Counted from the stretch's first letter, positions 19,308 to 28,373 are shown. The stretch is 64,000 nt of DNA from an unicellular cyanobacterium SU2 (GCA_002110465.1 NEED01000023.1:1-64000), one strand, 5' to 3'. Notes: generated by a model from the sequence alone, not told the origin. Translations and numbers: made by a program.

Positions 19308-19745
19308 GTGATCGCATTTACAGATCGAGAAATCCAAAGAGCTTATCGATAAAACAAATCAGCTTATCATAATACTGGAAAACGAACTAATGCTCATCGA
19401 TTACTTCTCTTTTATTCTGTAGAATGTGGTCTAAAAGCAGTCATTATGAAAAGACAACGTAAAAATCGTACTGATTGCTGTCAAGAGATTATTCAATCGC
19501 AACACAACATCAATAAGTTATTAGATTGTTTAAAAGCTGGTAAACAATTAAAGTTACCTGAACAATTAAATATGAAATTTTTGAAAATAACCAACACTCA
19601 AATAGAAGAAAGAAAATGTGAGATTGGTAAAATCAATCAGATGTGGCGTTATGGAGGTTGTTCAGAAAGCGTTAATAATAAAGATACTGAACTAGAAGAA
19701 AAATTAGTTAAAATATCACACTGGATTGAACAAGAACTTAGGTAA
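19308..19745 (+). pseudogene. HEPN-like small protein interrupted by an in-frame TAA
   Basis: One reading frame runs from GTG 19308 to 19745 and is broken only by TAA at 19350-19352. Before the stop it reads IAFTDREIQRAYR, and after it NKSAYHNTGKRTNAHRLLL, FYSVECGLKAV, and a helical remainder with a late RYGG. An ATG at 19446 could start the intact last 99 codons. The all-helical layout with H-RLLLFYSVECGLKA is reminiscent of HEPN-domain proteins (inference, not proved). It ends 3 bases before the NTPase gene, so the two form an operon. It is either a disabled partner or a gene translated only from 19446. Confidence 0.55.
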
Positions 19746-19748
19746 ATT

Positions 19749-22514
19749 ATGACATTTCTTAGATTGCTAACATGGTTGGATGTTAAGCGCGTAATTGCTC
19801 AAAAGACTAATTATGGTAACAAGTTACCTAATGGAATAATTCGGATAAGTTGCTTTTCAGATGCTTTAGAAATAAGTTTACATGACGAAAGTCATAAAAA
19901 TAATACTTCTACTATCTTAAAAGAATGGTTTCGGGATTGGTATCAGGAAGAAAAAGAAGTTATTCAATTAGATTTTGGGGAAGTTGACTTACCAATAGAA
20001 TTTATTTTTGATGAGCAAGTATTATCGGTTCATCCTTCAATTCATCCCTTTTGGAAAGAAGTTACCTATCTTAGTAACAATAATCAAATTAGCAAATTTC
20101 TCCCAAAACCCTATTCCGAAAAACCAAATTTAATTGCTTTCTATTCTTTTAAAGGTGGTGTAGGAAGAACGTTACACCTAACAGCTTATGTTTTTGCATT
20201 GCTAGAAAGAGCTAAACAAATCAATAAAAAGATTAATGTATTAGTCATTGATGCTGATTTAGAAGCACCTGGATTAACCTATTATTGGAATTCTTCCCAG
20301 AAACTCAAACCTAAGATTTCATTTATTGATTTTCTAGAGATTTATCATTATTCTCCTGATTCTGTAGAAAAATCGTTAGAACTGTTGGCATCTGAAATCA
20401 AAAAATCTCCTCACAGTGAAGGTAAATCAACCTTGTATTTTTTACCTGCTTTTTATGAAGAAAAACAGTTATTAGATACTCCTACTTTACCAGAAAATTT
20501 AGTAAGAAACTTAGATGGAACTTGGGAATGTGGGGATGCTATCTATAAATTAGGTCAAGCGGTGGAGGCAGATTATATATTTATTGATCTTAGAGCAGGA
20601 TTAAGTGAAATTTCTAGTCCACTAGTCTTTGATCCCAGAATGCAACGCTTTTTAGTAACTACTTTAAATGAACAATCTATTAATGGGACAAAGTTAGTAT
20701 TAGAACAATTAGGCCATATCGCTTATATCGAAAGTGAAACTAATGATGAAAACAAACTCAATCATGAGAAATATTTTGATCCATCGGTTATTATTAGCTG
20801 GCTGACTCCTGAAGTAAAATCTTTACCAGCTTTTGATGAAAGTATTACTAAATTGCAATCAGCTTATATTCAATCTAAAAACGAAGATTTATATTCAACT
20901 AGACTAGAGATTCAAGAATCTTCTTTTGCTCAAGAATTACTTTACATTAATAATTGGGAAGAAGCTCAAAAAAAACTAGAAGGAACTTCAGTAATGGATA
21001 TTGCTACAATATGGGCTGAAGAACAATTAATGTTGGAATCAACCAAGAGACGAAATCAAGATAGTCAAGAACTTGATCAAGTTAGAACACTCCGAGAAAT
21101 TTGTAGAAAATATGAGTATGCAGAGGAAGGCGAAAGCGACGATTTATTAGTGACAGAACCGTTGAAAAATTTAGCCCTCAATTTTCAAGATAATTTACCT
21201 CATATTGTTTCCATTGGTTCCAAAGGTGCAGGAAAAACTTTTAACTATATTCAGTTATCACGGTTTAAATATTGGGAAAAATTCCTAGAAAAAACTAATT
21301 CAACTAATACTCAGGTAGAACGGACAACCTATATATTACCTTTACTAGAATCTACTAACTTAAGCGATACAGCTAAAGATATTACGAGTGAAGCAAGAGA
21401 TATGGCAAGAAAAGCTGTAGGCGATGATTTATCTGAATTTTTACCATCGGAATGTCGTGATAGAATCAAAAACAATCTTACTTTTGATCATCTGAGTGAA
21501 CCAGATTGGACAGAAATTTGGGTAAGAGAAATTTCTCAAGCTATTGGGGTAGCAACCACAAAAATATCAACAATGACTCTTTCTAGTCTTAACCAATATC
21601 TTCAAGAAAAATCATTAAAATTGATTATTATATTTGATGGATTGGAAGACATATTTCCTAACATTGCTACTAATGAAAAAGAGAAGATTGCGTTAAAAGC
21701 TTTAATCGATGATCTTCCTAATAAACTCTCAGAAATTAGACAAGCAAACTTAGGAATCATTATTTTCCTTAGAAGAGATTTTTTAAGAAATACAATCACT
21801 CAAAATGTGAATCAATTTGAGAATCGTTATAGTGCTTATGATTTAACTTGGAATCAAGAATCTTTCTTGAAATTAGCTTTTTGGCTGTGTGGTCAAGCTC
21901 AAGTTATTGAAGCAAAAACAGATGCTATAGATATTTTAAGTAGAGAAGAATTAAAGGACAAACTTGAACTCTTATGGGGTAAAAAATTAGGCACAGATAA
22001 ATCAAAAGAGTCTTATTCCGCTTCTTGGATTTTTGCTGCTTTAACTGATTTTAATGGAAGACTTCAGGCCAGAGATATTGTTCGCTTTTTATACCACGCA
22101 GCGAATATTACTATTGAGAGAGCATCAGAAGTACAATTTGAAAGATGGTCTAGGAGTCGATTATTACCCCCTCAAGCTATTCGTCGCGCTCTTAAACCTT
22201 GTAGTGAAAAGAAAGTTGAAGAAGCTAAAGAAGAATATCCAGCTTTTAAAAAGTGGGTTGAGCAGGTACTTCCTAAATATCAACCTATCGATTTAAAAAT
22301 TCCTTTTGATGATAATCAGTTTGAATTAGATATACTGACGAAAAATATTCTTGAACAAATGGGAGTAATTTATGAAGATAAAGAAAAAGGAAACTTAGAA
22401 CGTTTTTATATACCAGAAATTTTCCGAGAAGGATTAGGATTTTCTGGTAAAGGTGCGCGTCCTCGCGTTGTTGCTTTAAAGCGGAAAGTGTTAGGTCAAA
22501 CTTTTAAAGATTAG
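19749..22514 (+). CDS. KGGVGR-motif dual P-loop NTPase, candidate conflict/defence protein
   Basis: A 921-residue protein with two NTPase units. Residues 127-180 hold a ParA/MinD-like deviant Walker A, FYSFKGGVGRT (KGGVGRT at 135-141), and a VIDADLEAPGL motif; YIFIDLRAGLSE near 276-287 is the Walker B-like region. A second P-loop, GSKGAGKT, lies at 490-497 with Walker B LIIIFDGLED at 625-634. No transmembrane segment is seen. KGGVGR ATPases paired with small partners have been predicted as NTP-dependent conflict systems. Composition is AT-richer than the ribosomal block. It is probably cytosolic and coupled to the upstream HEPN-like gene. Function is inferred from architecture only. Confidence 0.75.
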   Translation: MTFLRLLTWLDVKRVIAQKTNYGNKLPNGIIRISCFSDALEISLHDESHKNNTSTILKEWFRDWYQEEKEVIQLDFGEVDLPIEFIFDEQVLSVHPSIHPFWKEVTYLSNNNQISKFLPKPYSEKPNLIAFYSFKGGVGRTLHLTAYVFALLERAKQINKKINVLVIDADLEAPGLTYYWNSSQKLKPKISFIDFLEIYHYSPDSVEKSLELLASEIKKSPHSEGKSTLYFLPAFYEEKQLLDTPTLPENLVRNLDGTWECGDAIYKLGQAVEADYIFIDLRAGLSEISSPLVFDPRMQRFLVTTLNEQSINGTKLVLEQLGHIAYIESETNDENKLNHEKYFDPSVIISWLTPEVKSLPAFDESITKLQSAYIQSKNEDLYSTRLEIQESSFAQELLYINNWEEAQKKLEGTSVMDIATIWAEEQLMLESTKRRNQDSQELDQVRTLREICRKYEYAEEGESDDLLVTEPLKNLALNFQDNLPHIVSIGSKGAGKTFNYIQLSRFKYWEKFLEKTNSTNTQVERTTYILPLLESTNLSDTAKDITSEARDMARKAVGDDLSEFLPSECRDRIKNNLTFDHLSEPDWTEIWVREISQAIGVATTKISTMTLSSLNQYLQEKSLKLIIIFDGLEDIFPNIATNEKEKIALKALIDDLPNKLSEIRQANLGIIIFLRRDFLRNTITQNVNQFENRYSAYDLTWNQESFLKLAFWLCGQAQVIEAKTDAIDILSREELKDKLELLWGKKLGTDKSKESYSASWIFAALTDFNGRLQARDIVRFLYHAANITIERASEVQFERWSRSRLLPPQAIRRALKPCSEKKVEEAKEEYPAFKKWVEQVLPKYQPIDLKIPFDDNQFELDILTKNILEQMGVIYEDKEKGNLERFYIPEIFREGLGFSGKGARPRVVALKRKVLGQTFKD

Positions 22515-22517
22515 TCT

Positions 22518-22760
22518 ATAGACTGGGGGGCGACACTGAGGTTTTAAAGCATTATACAATCAGGGTTTGAGCCATATATGGTTTACAAAGATAGTCCTTT
22601 TTCACAAGCTATTTTTGGGAAAACTTGCAATCATTTTTGCTAAAAACCCCATTATCTCGTTTAGTTCATTGGCGATCGCTACTTCTATCTTTTTCAAGCA
22701 CAACTTTCAGAAGTTAGACCAGGTATGGATTATAGGCGACTTGTCGCCCCCCAGGTCTAT
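22518..22760. mobile_element. MITE-like element with 18/19-bp terminal inverted repeats
   Basis: ATAGACTGGGGGGCGACA at 22518-22535 is matched in inverse orientation at 22742-22760 with one extra base. The element is about 243 bp, starts 3 bases after the NTPase stop codon and encodes no intact protein. The left end also contains the perfect palindrome AGTCTATAGACT (22513-22524). The internal 98-codon frame is not recognisable. No target duplication could be established. Confidence 0.5.
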
Positions 22761-22783
22761 GGAAAAACATAAAATAAACATAC

Positions 22784-22814
22784 AAAAAAAGGGTCAACCT
22801 CAAAAGGTCAACCC
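22784..22814 (-). terminator. Terminator after the Ycf35-like gene
   Basis: Reading leftward, GGGTTGACC (22814-22806) pairs with GGTTGACCC (22799-22791) with two G-U wobbles across a 6-base loop and is followed by seven T. It lies 26 bases beyond the Ycf35-like stop. Confidence 0.8.
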
Positions 22815-22840
22815 AAAAGCTTGGGAACGCGCTTTAAATC

Positions 22841-23194
22841 TTAGTTGTGAACAACTAACTTAACATTAGCGTTTTCTAGACCTTGCTGTTTAACTTCAGC
22901 GAGGGTCTTGTTAACAGCATACTTTTGATTAATGGAATTGATGAGTTCGGTTTGGTTGTGCTTTTTAGCAACACCCCAGAGGTCAGCAATTAGGTCAAAG
23001 GTTCCATCGCTATTGCGAGACCAACCGAGATCATACTCGCCGTCGAGAACAGCAACGATGTCGGAACGAACACGCTGTCCGTTGTAACCACGAACATCAG
23101 CTTCAGTCTTAACGGAGATACCTAGGTCGCGTAAAGAAGCTTTTAAAATGGTAGCATCTGTGATCTTAGTGTGCAGAGTGCTAAAGTGAGACAT
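22841..23194 (-). CDS. DUF1257 / Ycf35-like protein
   Basis: A 117-residue conserved cyanobacterial and plastid family. It starts MSHFSTLHTKITDATILKAS, has SLRDLGISVKTEADVRGYNG and later DIVAVLDGEYDLGWSRNSDG. Molecular function is unknown. It is the last gene of a leftward group with ycf46 and a ribbon-helix-helix gene. A comparable trio in Synechocystis (slr0373-slr0374-slr0376) was reported as stress-responsive; that match is from memory and needs a search. A 136-base spacer separates it from ycf46. Confidence 0.88.
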   Translation of the reverse strand: MSHFSTLHTKITDATILKASLRDLGISVKTEADVRGYNGQRVRSDIVAVLDGEYDLGWSRNSDGTFDLIADLWGVAKKHNQTELINSINQKYAVNKTLAEVKQQGLENANVKLVVHN

Positions 23195-23330
23195 TTTCGA
23201 TTTCCTCCAGTAGAACAGAAGTCAACAACAACAATTTACAGTTTGCCGTCTTAAAGTTAAGAAACGGCTTTTGATTATACTGCTAACACAAGGTTAGCCT
23301 TTCGTCCTGTTGGGAGCAGGAGAAAGCTTG

Positions 23331-24842
23331 TTAGAACTCCAGTCGCTGATATTCAGCAACGGAGGCTGAGGCAGGTCGCGCGCGTTGTCGCGCCCAGTCC
23401 CGAAGGGCTGTTACCTGTTCAGTCATTGTCCGCGACAGAGGTAGGGTAGATTTAATCGCAGCGATAATATCAAGCTGCGTAAACTCCCTATCTTGAGCAA
23501 AAGCCTCATACATTGCAGCTATTAGGGCTTGCTCAATTTCTGCACCGGAAAAACCATCAGAAACCTTAGCTAATTGGCCAATATCGAAGCGAGAAATATC
23601 AGAGCGACGCTTGCTAAGGTGAATATTAAAAATAGCTTGACGTTCATCAGGGGTAGGCAAGTCAACAAAGAAGATTTCATCAAAACGCCCTTTGCGTAAA
23701 AATTCCCCTGGTAGTCTTTCTACTCGGTTAGCAGTTGCCATTACGAAAACAGGTGAGGTTTTTTCCTGCATCCAAGTAAGAAAAGAACCGAAAATACGGC
23801 TCGAAGTTCCTCCATCAGAGTCAGCCGACCCCGTTCCTCCGGCAAATGCTTTATCTAATTCATCAATGAAGAGAATAACTGGTGAGATAGATTCTGCCGT
23901 TTTGAGAGCATTACGAAGGTTCGCCTCAGAACGTCCGACCATTGAACCATCATAAACCCGTCCCATATCTAATCTTAGTAAGGGCAATCCCCACAGACGG
24001 GAAGTGGTCTTAGCTATTAGGGATTTTCCACACCCTGGAACCCCTAAAATCAGCATCCCTTTAGGTTGGGGTAAACCATATTCTCTGGCTCTCTCCGTAA
24101 AGGCATCGGAACGTTGTTTGAGCCATTTCTTTAATTCTTCTAAACCACCGACCCCATCAATAGTTTCATCTTCTTCAATGTAGTCAAGAACTCCATTGCG
24201 GCGGATAAGTTGCTTTTTCTCAGATAGAACAATATCTACTTCATCCTCTGTCAGGCGACCTGCTTTCACATAAGCTTTACGATAAACTTTTTCGGCTTCA
24301 TCTTTTGTTAATCCTAACGCCGCTTTTAGAAGTTTTTCTCGGACTTCTGTGGTAGTTCGACGGGCTTTCGTTTTCTGTAACTGATCAGAAAGAACTTGGT
24401 TTAATTCGCTTAAATCTGGAAACGGAAAATCAAGAACAACAATATCTTTTTCTAATTCAATAGGTATCTCTTGTAGCGGAGACATTAGAATAATTATTTT
24501 TTCTGTTTCTTTGAAATTAGTAATTGCATCTCTTAACCACCGCATCACTGGAGGCGATGTAATAAAAGGATGTAGATCTTTGAAGATAAAGATACCAGGT
24601 TCACGCTGGCGCACAACCCACTCTATTGCCGCTTCGGGAGAAACCGTATTATGCTGGGTGCTTTGCCGTTGCTGACCATATTCCACAATGCCGTGGGTAA
24701 CAGTCCAAACAAATACTCGTCGATGCTGAGTTTTGAGTTGGGCAATTCTCGAAATTGCTTGTTCAGCCCGCTCTTCTTCTGGAGTAACAAGATAAATTAA
24801 GGGGTATTGAGCTTGTATTAGGATATTTAGCTCTTCTTTCAT
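23331..24842 (-). CDS. ycf46: AAA+ ATPase Ycf46
   Basis: A 503-residue AAA+ protein. The N-terminal half (about 1-200) is the Ycf46-specific part starting MKEELNILIQAQYPLIYLVTP. The AAA module has Walker A GVPGCGKS near residues 268-275, the MGRVYDGSMVGRSEANLR pore region, Walker B ILFIDELDKAF, and sensor residues in FVMATANRVERLP with RKGRFDEIFF as the arginine-finger region. Ycf46 is linked to carbon uptake and stress in cyanobacteria. It is the middle gene of the leftward trio. Confidence 0.95.
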   Translation of the reverse strand: MKEELNILIQAQYPLIYLVTPEEERAEQAISRIAQLKTQHRRVFVWTVTHGIVEYGQQRQSTQHNTVSPEAAIEWVVRQREPGIFIFKDLHPFITSPPVMRWLRDAITNFKETEKIIILMSPLQEIPIELEKDIVVLDFPFPDLSELNQVLSDQLQKTKARRTTTEVREKLLKAALGLTKDEAEKVYRKAYVKAGRLTEDEVDIVLSEKKQLIRRNGVLDYIEEDETIDGVGGLEELKKWLKQRSDAFTERAREYGLPQPKGMLILGVPGCGKSLIAKTTSRLWGLPLLRLDMGRVYDGSMVGRSEANLRNALKTAESISPVILFIDELDKAFAGGTGSADSDGGTSSRIFGSFLTWMQEKTSPVFVMATANRVERLPGEFLRKGRFDEIFFVDLPTPDERQAIFNIHLSKRRSDISRFDIGQLAKVSDGFSGAEIEQALIAAMYEAFAQDREFTQLDIIAAIKSTLPLSRTMTEQVTALRDWARQRARPASASVAEYQRLEF

Positions 24843-24923
24843 GGCATCGACCTGATAATCTGTATAACGGTAAATTAACCAGCTTAATCTTAAAAATGTT
24901 TTGAGTAGGCTAGTAACTCACCC

Positions 24924-25274
24924 TTAGCAAGTTACTAACGCTTCTTCCCCTGGAATCTCCGCTTGAGCGTTGACTGTTTCTCGAACTTCAAGGGGAAATT
25001 CATCAGTAATCACACTAGGCTGGTCTTTTAAGGAAACCATTTCTCCCTCTCGCATGACCATCGCGGCTTCACATTCTGGACAAATATGAACTTGATGGGT
25101 TTTTCCGTAAGCGGCTGCCTCTACTTCTTCTACCTTATCGGGATATTTGAGGTAAAAAGCGATCGCTTTCTCAACGAGGGACGACATTGAATGTTCGTCG
25201 ATGGCGGCTCTGATTTTCAGTTGCCGATGGGTTCCTGGGGAAAGATATAGTGTGACTTTTTGCTTGTCTTGCAT
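24924..25274 (-). CDS. Ribbon-helix-helix protein with a C-x2-C pair, partner of ycf46
   Basis: A 116-residue protein. KVTLYLSPGTHRQLKIRAA (about residues 5-23) followed by SMSSLVEKAIAFYL looks like a ribbon-helix-helix DNA-binding unit. Then come HICPECEAAMV (a possible half zinc site) and an acidic tail. It is the first gene of the leftward group and ends 81 bases before the ycf46 start, so it may regulate the group (inference). A HIP1 octamer lies inside the gene. Confidence 0.7.
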   Translation of the reverse strand: MQDKQKVTLYLSPGTHRQLKIRAAIDEHSMSSLVEKAIAFYLKYPDKVEEVEAAAYGKTHQVHICPECEAAMVMREGEMVSLKDQPSVITDEFPLEVRETVNAQAEIPGEEALVTC

Positions 25275-25448
25275 ATCACTCTAGTTTGGTGTAGCCCGGG
25301 TTACGTGCTTTTACTTTAGCGATTCCTACAAGGGCTGTCAAGCTGTTATGCCAGTATGACGGTAGTTTTGTAATATTACTTAATAAATTAGGAAAGACTT
25401 GGTCATCTAAAGCGGATACAATACCTAAAGAATTAATCGTGAGGAGTT

Positions 25449-26279
25449 ATGAATCGAGAAAAAACAGTGACAGCTTTATTTATTTGGATATTATTAGCTA
25501 TTTTTCCTGTAAGGGTGTTATCTGAGTCGATTTTAGATAAAATTGAACGCACAGGAGAGATGACTGCTGGGGTAAGAAGAGATGCTATTCCCTTTGGTTA
25601 TGAAGATAAGGATGGGCAATGGACAGGATATTCTGTAGATTTGGTCAATTTAATTCATCAAGAACTAGAAAAGAAATTCAATAAATCTATTAAATTAAAT
25701 CTTCAAGAAGCAACCATAGAAAACCGTTTTAAAATAGTACAAGATGGAACTGTTCATTTGATATGTGGAGCAACGACTATTACTCAAAACCGATTACAAA
25801 AAGTAGATTTTTCTCTACCTTTTTTCATGACGGGAGCGCAATTTTTAGTGACACTTGAAGAGGCTCCTTATTTTAATATTAATGGAACTTTAGCAAATAT
25901 TCCCATTGCTTTTATTCCAGGAACAACTACTCAAGAAATCATCCCGCAAATTTATCCGTTTGCAAAGTGGAAAGTGGTAAAAAGTAGAGAAGAAGGAGTA
26001 AATCAACTAAAGAAAGGAGAAGTTCAAGCAGTGGTTAGTGATGGCATTTTATTAGTAGGAGAAATTGTTCAACAGGGAAATGATCCCAGAGATTTTGCTC
26101 TCACCCCTCGCCAACCCATCACCACCGAACTTTATGGCTGTATGTTACCGAAAAATAACCCTACTTGGAAAAAATTTGTTGATAATGTTATTGGTAGTGA
26201 TGATATTTTTAATCTTCAAGATAAATGGTTTAATATTGAGAAAAGTCAATTTCCTTACGTCATTCGCACAAATCCTTAA
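25449..26279 (+). CDS. Periplasmic solute-binding protein, family 3 (amino-acid type)
   Basis: A 276-residue secreted protein. A signal peptide spans about residues 1-25 (LFIWILLAIFPVRVLSES). The mature part begins with LDKIERTGEMTAGVRRDAIPFGYEDKDGQWTGYSVDLV-type spacing, typical of family 3 binding proteins, and has DFSLPFFMTGAQFLV and PITTELYGCMLPKNN. GAGGAG precedes the ATG. No permease or ATPase gene is adjacent, so its transporter partner is unknown. It could also act as a stand-alone sensor. Confidence 0.88.
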   Translation: MNREKTVTALFIWILLAIFPVRVLSESILDKIERTGEMTAGVRRDAIPFGYEDKDGQWTGYSVDLVNLIHQELEKKFNKSIKLNLQEATIENRFKIVQDGTVHLICGATTITQNRLQKVDFSLPFFMTGAQFLVTLEEAPYFNINGTLANIPIAFIPGTTTQEIIPQIYPFAKWKVVKSREEGVNQLKKGEVQAVVSDGILLVGEIVQQGNDPRDFALTPRQPITTELYGCMLPKNNPTWKKFVDNVIGSDDIFNLQDKWFNIEKSQFPYVIRTNP

Positions 26280-26422
26280 TCAAACTATGTATTCTTGCTA
26301 TTAAAAAATAGGTCTAAATTTTTCTAAGTTTCCCACTATTGGTAGATGTTTGAACTGAAAAATATCCCTTAGCTGCTGTTATTATTTTGTTAGCTCAAAG
26401 TAATCCCACCTAAAATTTTATA

Positions 26423-26518
26423 ATGACACCCCATCATGATCATTTCCACTCTCACTCTCACCATGAACATTCTGCTATAGGTCATGGACATCATCACACT
26501 CCAAGGCGTTTTTTATGA
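26423..26518 (+). pseudogene. Histidine-rich stub, probably the start of a cation diffusion facilitator
   Basis: A 31-codon frame, MTPHHDHFHSHSHHEHSAI then GHGHHHTPRRFL, has 13 histidines. It stops at TGA 26516-26518, but the same frame continues LAIAK before a second stop. His-rich leaders followed by RRFL-LAIA match the N-termini of CzcD/ZitB-type zinc exporters. The rest of such a gene is absent, and an IS1-type element begins about 28 bases later, so an insertion probably truncated it. A genuine small His-rich metal-binding peptide is the alternative. Confidence 0.5.
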
Positions 26519-26545
26519 TTAGCGATAGCCAAATAAAAAAGGAAA

Positions 26546-27239
26546 ATGAACTGTCCTAAATGTAGCTCTAATAATATTAGAAAAAACGGTCATAGACGAG
26601 GAAAGCAAAACTATCAATGTAAAGATTGTGGAAGACAATTCATTAATTTTTATTCTCATAATGGTTATCCTGAAAAGTTTAAAGAAGAATGTTTGACTAT
26701 GTATGTAAATGGGAATGGATTTAGGGCTATTGAAAGAATTAAAAAAGTCAACCGTAATACAGTCATACGCTGGGTAAGAGAGAAAGGAAAACAGTTACCA
26801 GACAGTCCTGAAGACTACAAAATTCCACAGGTTGCTCAATTAGATGAATTACAAACATTTGTAGATAAAAAAAAATAAGATATGGATTTGGACAGCTTTG
26901 GATAAGGATTACTCTTCTATTTTAGAATATGTAATAGGTAATAGAAGTGCAGAAACCTTTGAAGAATTATGGTCAAAAGTAAAAAAATGGAATTGTTATT
27001 TTTGGATAACAGATTGATATAAAGTTTATCCAAAATTCATTCCTGACGTAGACCAGATTATTAGCAAAACCTCTATGACAAGAATAGAGGGAGAAAATAG
27101 TCGTTTACGTCATTATTTAGCTAGACTGCATCGCAAAACATTCTGTTATTCCAAGTCAAAAGAAATGCTATTTTTATCGCTCAAACTACTTATTTATTAC
27201 TTAAAAAATAAAGATATTTATTCCCTAATTAAGAATTAG
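26546..27239 (+). pseudogene. IS1-family transposase, frameshifted and interrupted by TGA
   Basis: The first frame (26546-26878) has the InsA-type zinc domain CPKCSSNNIRKNGHRRGKQN with CKDCGRQF, a helix-turn-helix, and ends in QLDELQTFVDKKK. It stops just after A9 (26867-26875). The second frame continues NKIWIWTALDKDYSSILEYV and ends with RIEGENSRLRHYLARLHRKT, giving the DDE catalytic glutamate. Losing one A (or adding two) restores continuity. A further in-frame TGA at 27015-27017 replaces the residue after FWITD. The element is therefore dead. The exact IS ends were not found. Confidence 0.9.
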
Positions 27240-27677
27240 ATATTGTTATTTTACTATTAGGCGCAGCCGAAGGCTCCCGCAAGCGGGATCGCTCAAATTA
27301 AATTCCAAAAAAACCTAGTTAAAAATAGCAGATCATCCCGTAATGATGCAACGCCAAAGGAACAAATGTCGGTGAATTTTGACTAAACATATCGAAAACT
27401 TTGTTGTTTTACAGGAATAGAAATATTCTTCTAAAGCACTATTGCACCAAAGTAGTTTGTTTCAACAGTTCTTCTTTGTTCTGAGATTTAGTTAGAGAGC
27501 TAAATGTTCCTCATATCTGCTAAGTATAGGGATATTCTTTAATTGGCAATTCTGTATTGATTGTACCAAAAAACTATTGCACTAAAGCACTATTGCACCA
27601 AAGTAATAATTGTGAAAAGATGAATTTACCCTTTTCAACGCCAGATTATTGTTACTGTTTATGGAGAATGATGGTAG
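27240..27677. other. Gene-free stretch of repeats after the IS1-type element
   Basis: No gene seen. It holds two adjoining mini-hairpins, AGCC/GGCT (27265-27275) and CCCGC/GCGGG (27276-27287), of a type dispersed in cyanobacteria. It also holds the 42-bp inverted-repeat copy at 27314-27355 and a 22-base direct repeat AAAGCACTATTGCACCAAAG plus TA at 27433-27454 and 27584-27605. A third, partial copy lies at 27572-27587. It looks like accumulated mobile-element debris. Confidence 0.6.
27314..27355 (+). repeat. 42-bp inverted repeat, left copy
   Basis: This 42-base segment (CCTAGTTAAAA ... TGATGCAACGCC) is present as an exact reverse complement at 30835-30876. The right copy lies about 150 bases upstream of the IS5/IS1182-type transposase remnant, so the repeat may be an end of that element family. 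Confidence 0.9.
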
Positions 27678-28373
27678 CTAAATTTGTCCGTAAACGGGAA
27701 TAGCGGCTCCTCGCAAATCTTTAGCTGCTTCAGAAGCTAAGAAACAGATGACTTGAGCTAAAGAAACTGGTGAAACCCATTGAGAAGAATTATCGGCTCC
27801 CATTGCTTCTCTGTTGGCTGGTGTATCAATGACACTGGGGAGAACAGTATTAGCCGTAATATCAAGATCTTTGGTTTCTTCAGCTATGGATTTAGTTAAA
27901 GCGACAACTCCAGCTTTTGAGGCACAGTAAGCAGCTAAATTAGCTCCTGGTTGTTCAGCCCCGCGCGAGCCTACTGTCACGATCCTGCCATATCCTGATT
28001 GATACATAACCCGTAGACAATGCTTGCAGACTAAAAACGTCGTGTTCAAGTTCAAATCGAAAGCAAATTTCCAATCCTCGTAAGATTGTTGAGCGACTTT
28101 GGCCATGGAAAAGCCACCGACGAGATGAATTAACACGTCAACTTTTCCTAAATCATTAATTAGTTGTTCAACAACCGCTTCTTGGAGCAAATCAGCTTGA
28201 ACAAAACGAATTTGTTGAAAATCAGTAGCTGTTAACTTTTCTTTGAGGCTTTGAACTTCTTTTTCGTGTCGATAAGTAACAGTGACCTGACCGCCACGGT
28301 GAATTACTTCGGGGGTAACTCCTGAACCAAGACCCCCAGTTCCTCCAGTTAATAAAACGTGTTTTCCTTGCAT
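27678..28373 (-). CDS. Short-chain dehydrogenase/reductase
   Basis: A 231-residue SDR. The nucleotide-binding motif is LTGGTGGLGSGV near residues 7-18 (TGxxxGxG). VDVLIHLVGG takes the place of NNAG. Catalytic residues are Ser in TVGSRG, then Y-x3-K in AAYCASKAG, and an Asn in LNLNTTF. The fold is complete, and the substrate is unknown. It lies between mobile debris and a recD2 fragment, yet appears intact. Confidence 0.88.
   Translation of the reverse strand: MQGKHVLLTGGTGGLGSGVTPEVIHRGGQVTVTYRHEKEVQSLKEKLTATDFQQIRFVQADLLQEAVVEQLINDLGKVDVLIHLVGGFSMAKVAQQSYEDWKFAFDLNLNTTFLVCKHCLRVMYQSGYGRIVTVGSRGAEQPGANLAAYCASKAGVVALTKSIAEETKDLDITANTVLPSVIDTPANREAMGADNSSQWVSPVSLAQVICFLASEAAKDLRGAAIPVYGQI

Noticed and set aside
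26516-27017. TGA codons in the His-rich stub and the IS1-type transposase as recoded stop codons
   Set aside because: TGA acts as an ordinary stop elsewhere in the window (for example pyrH ends in TGA), and both genes are otherwise damaged; nonsense mutation is simpler.
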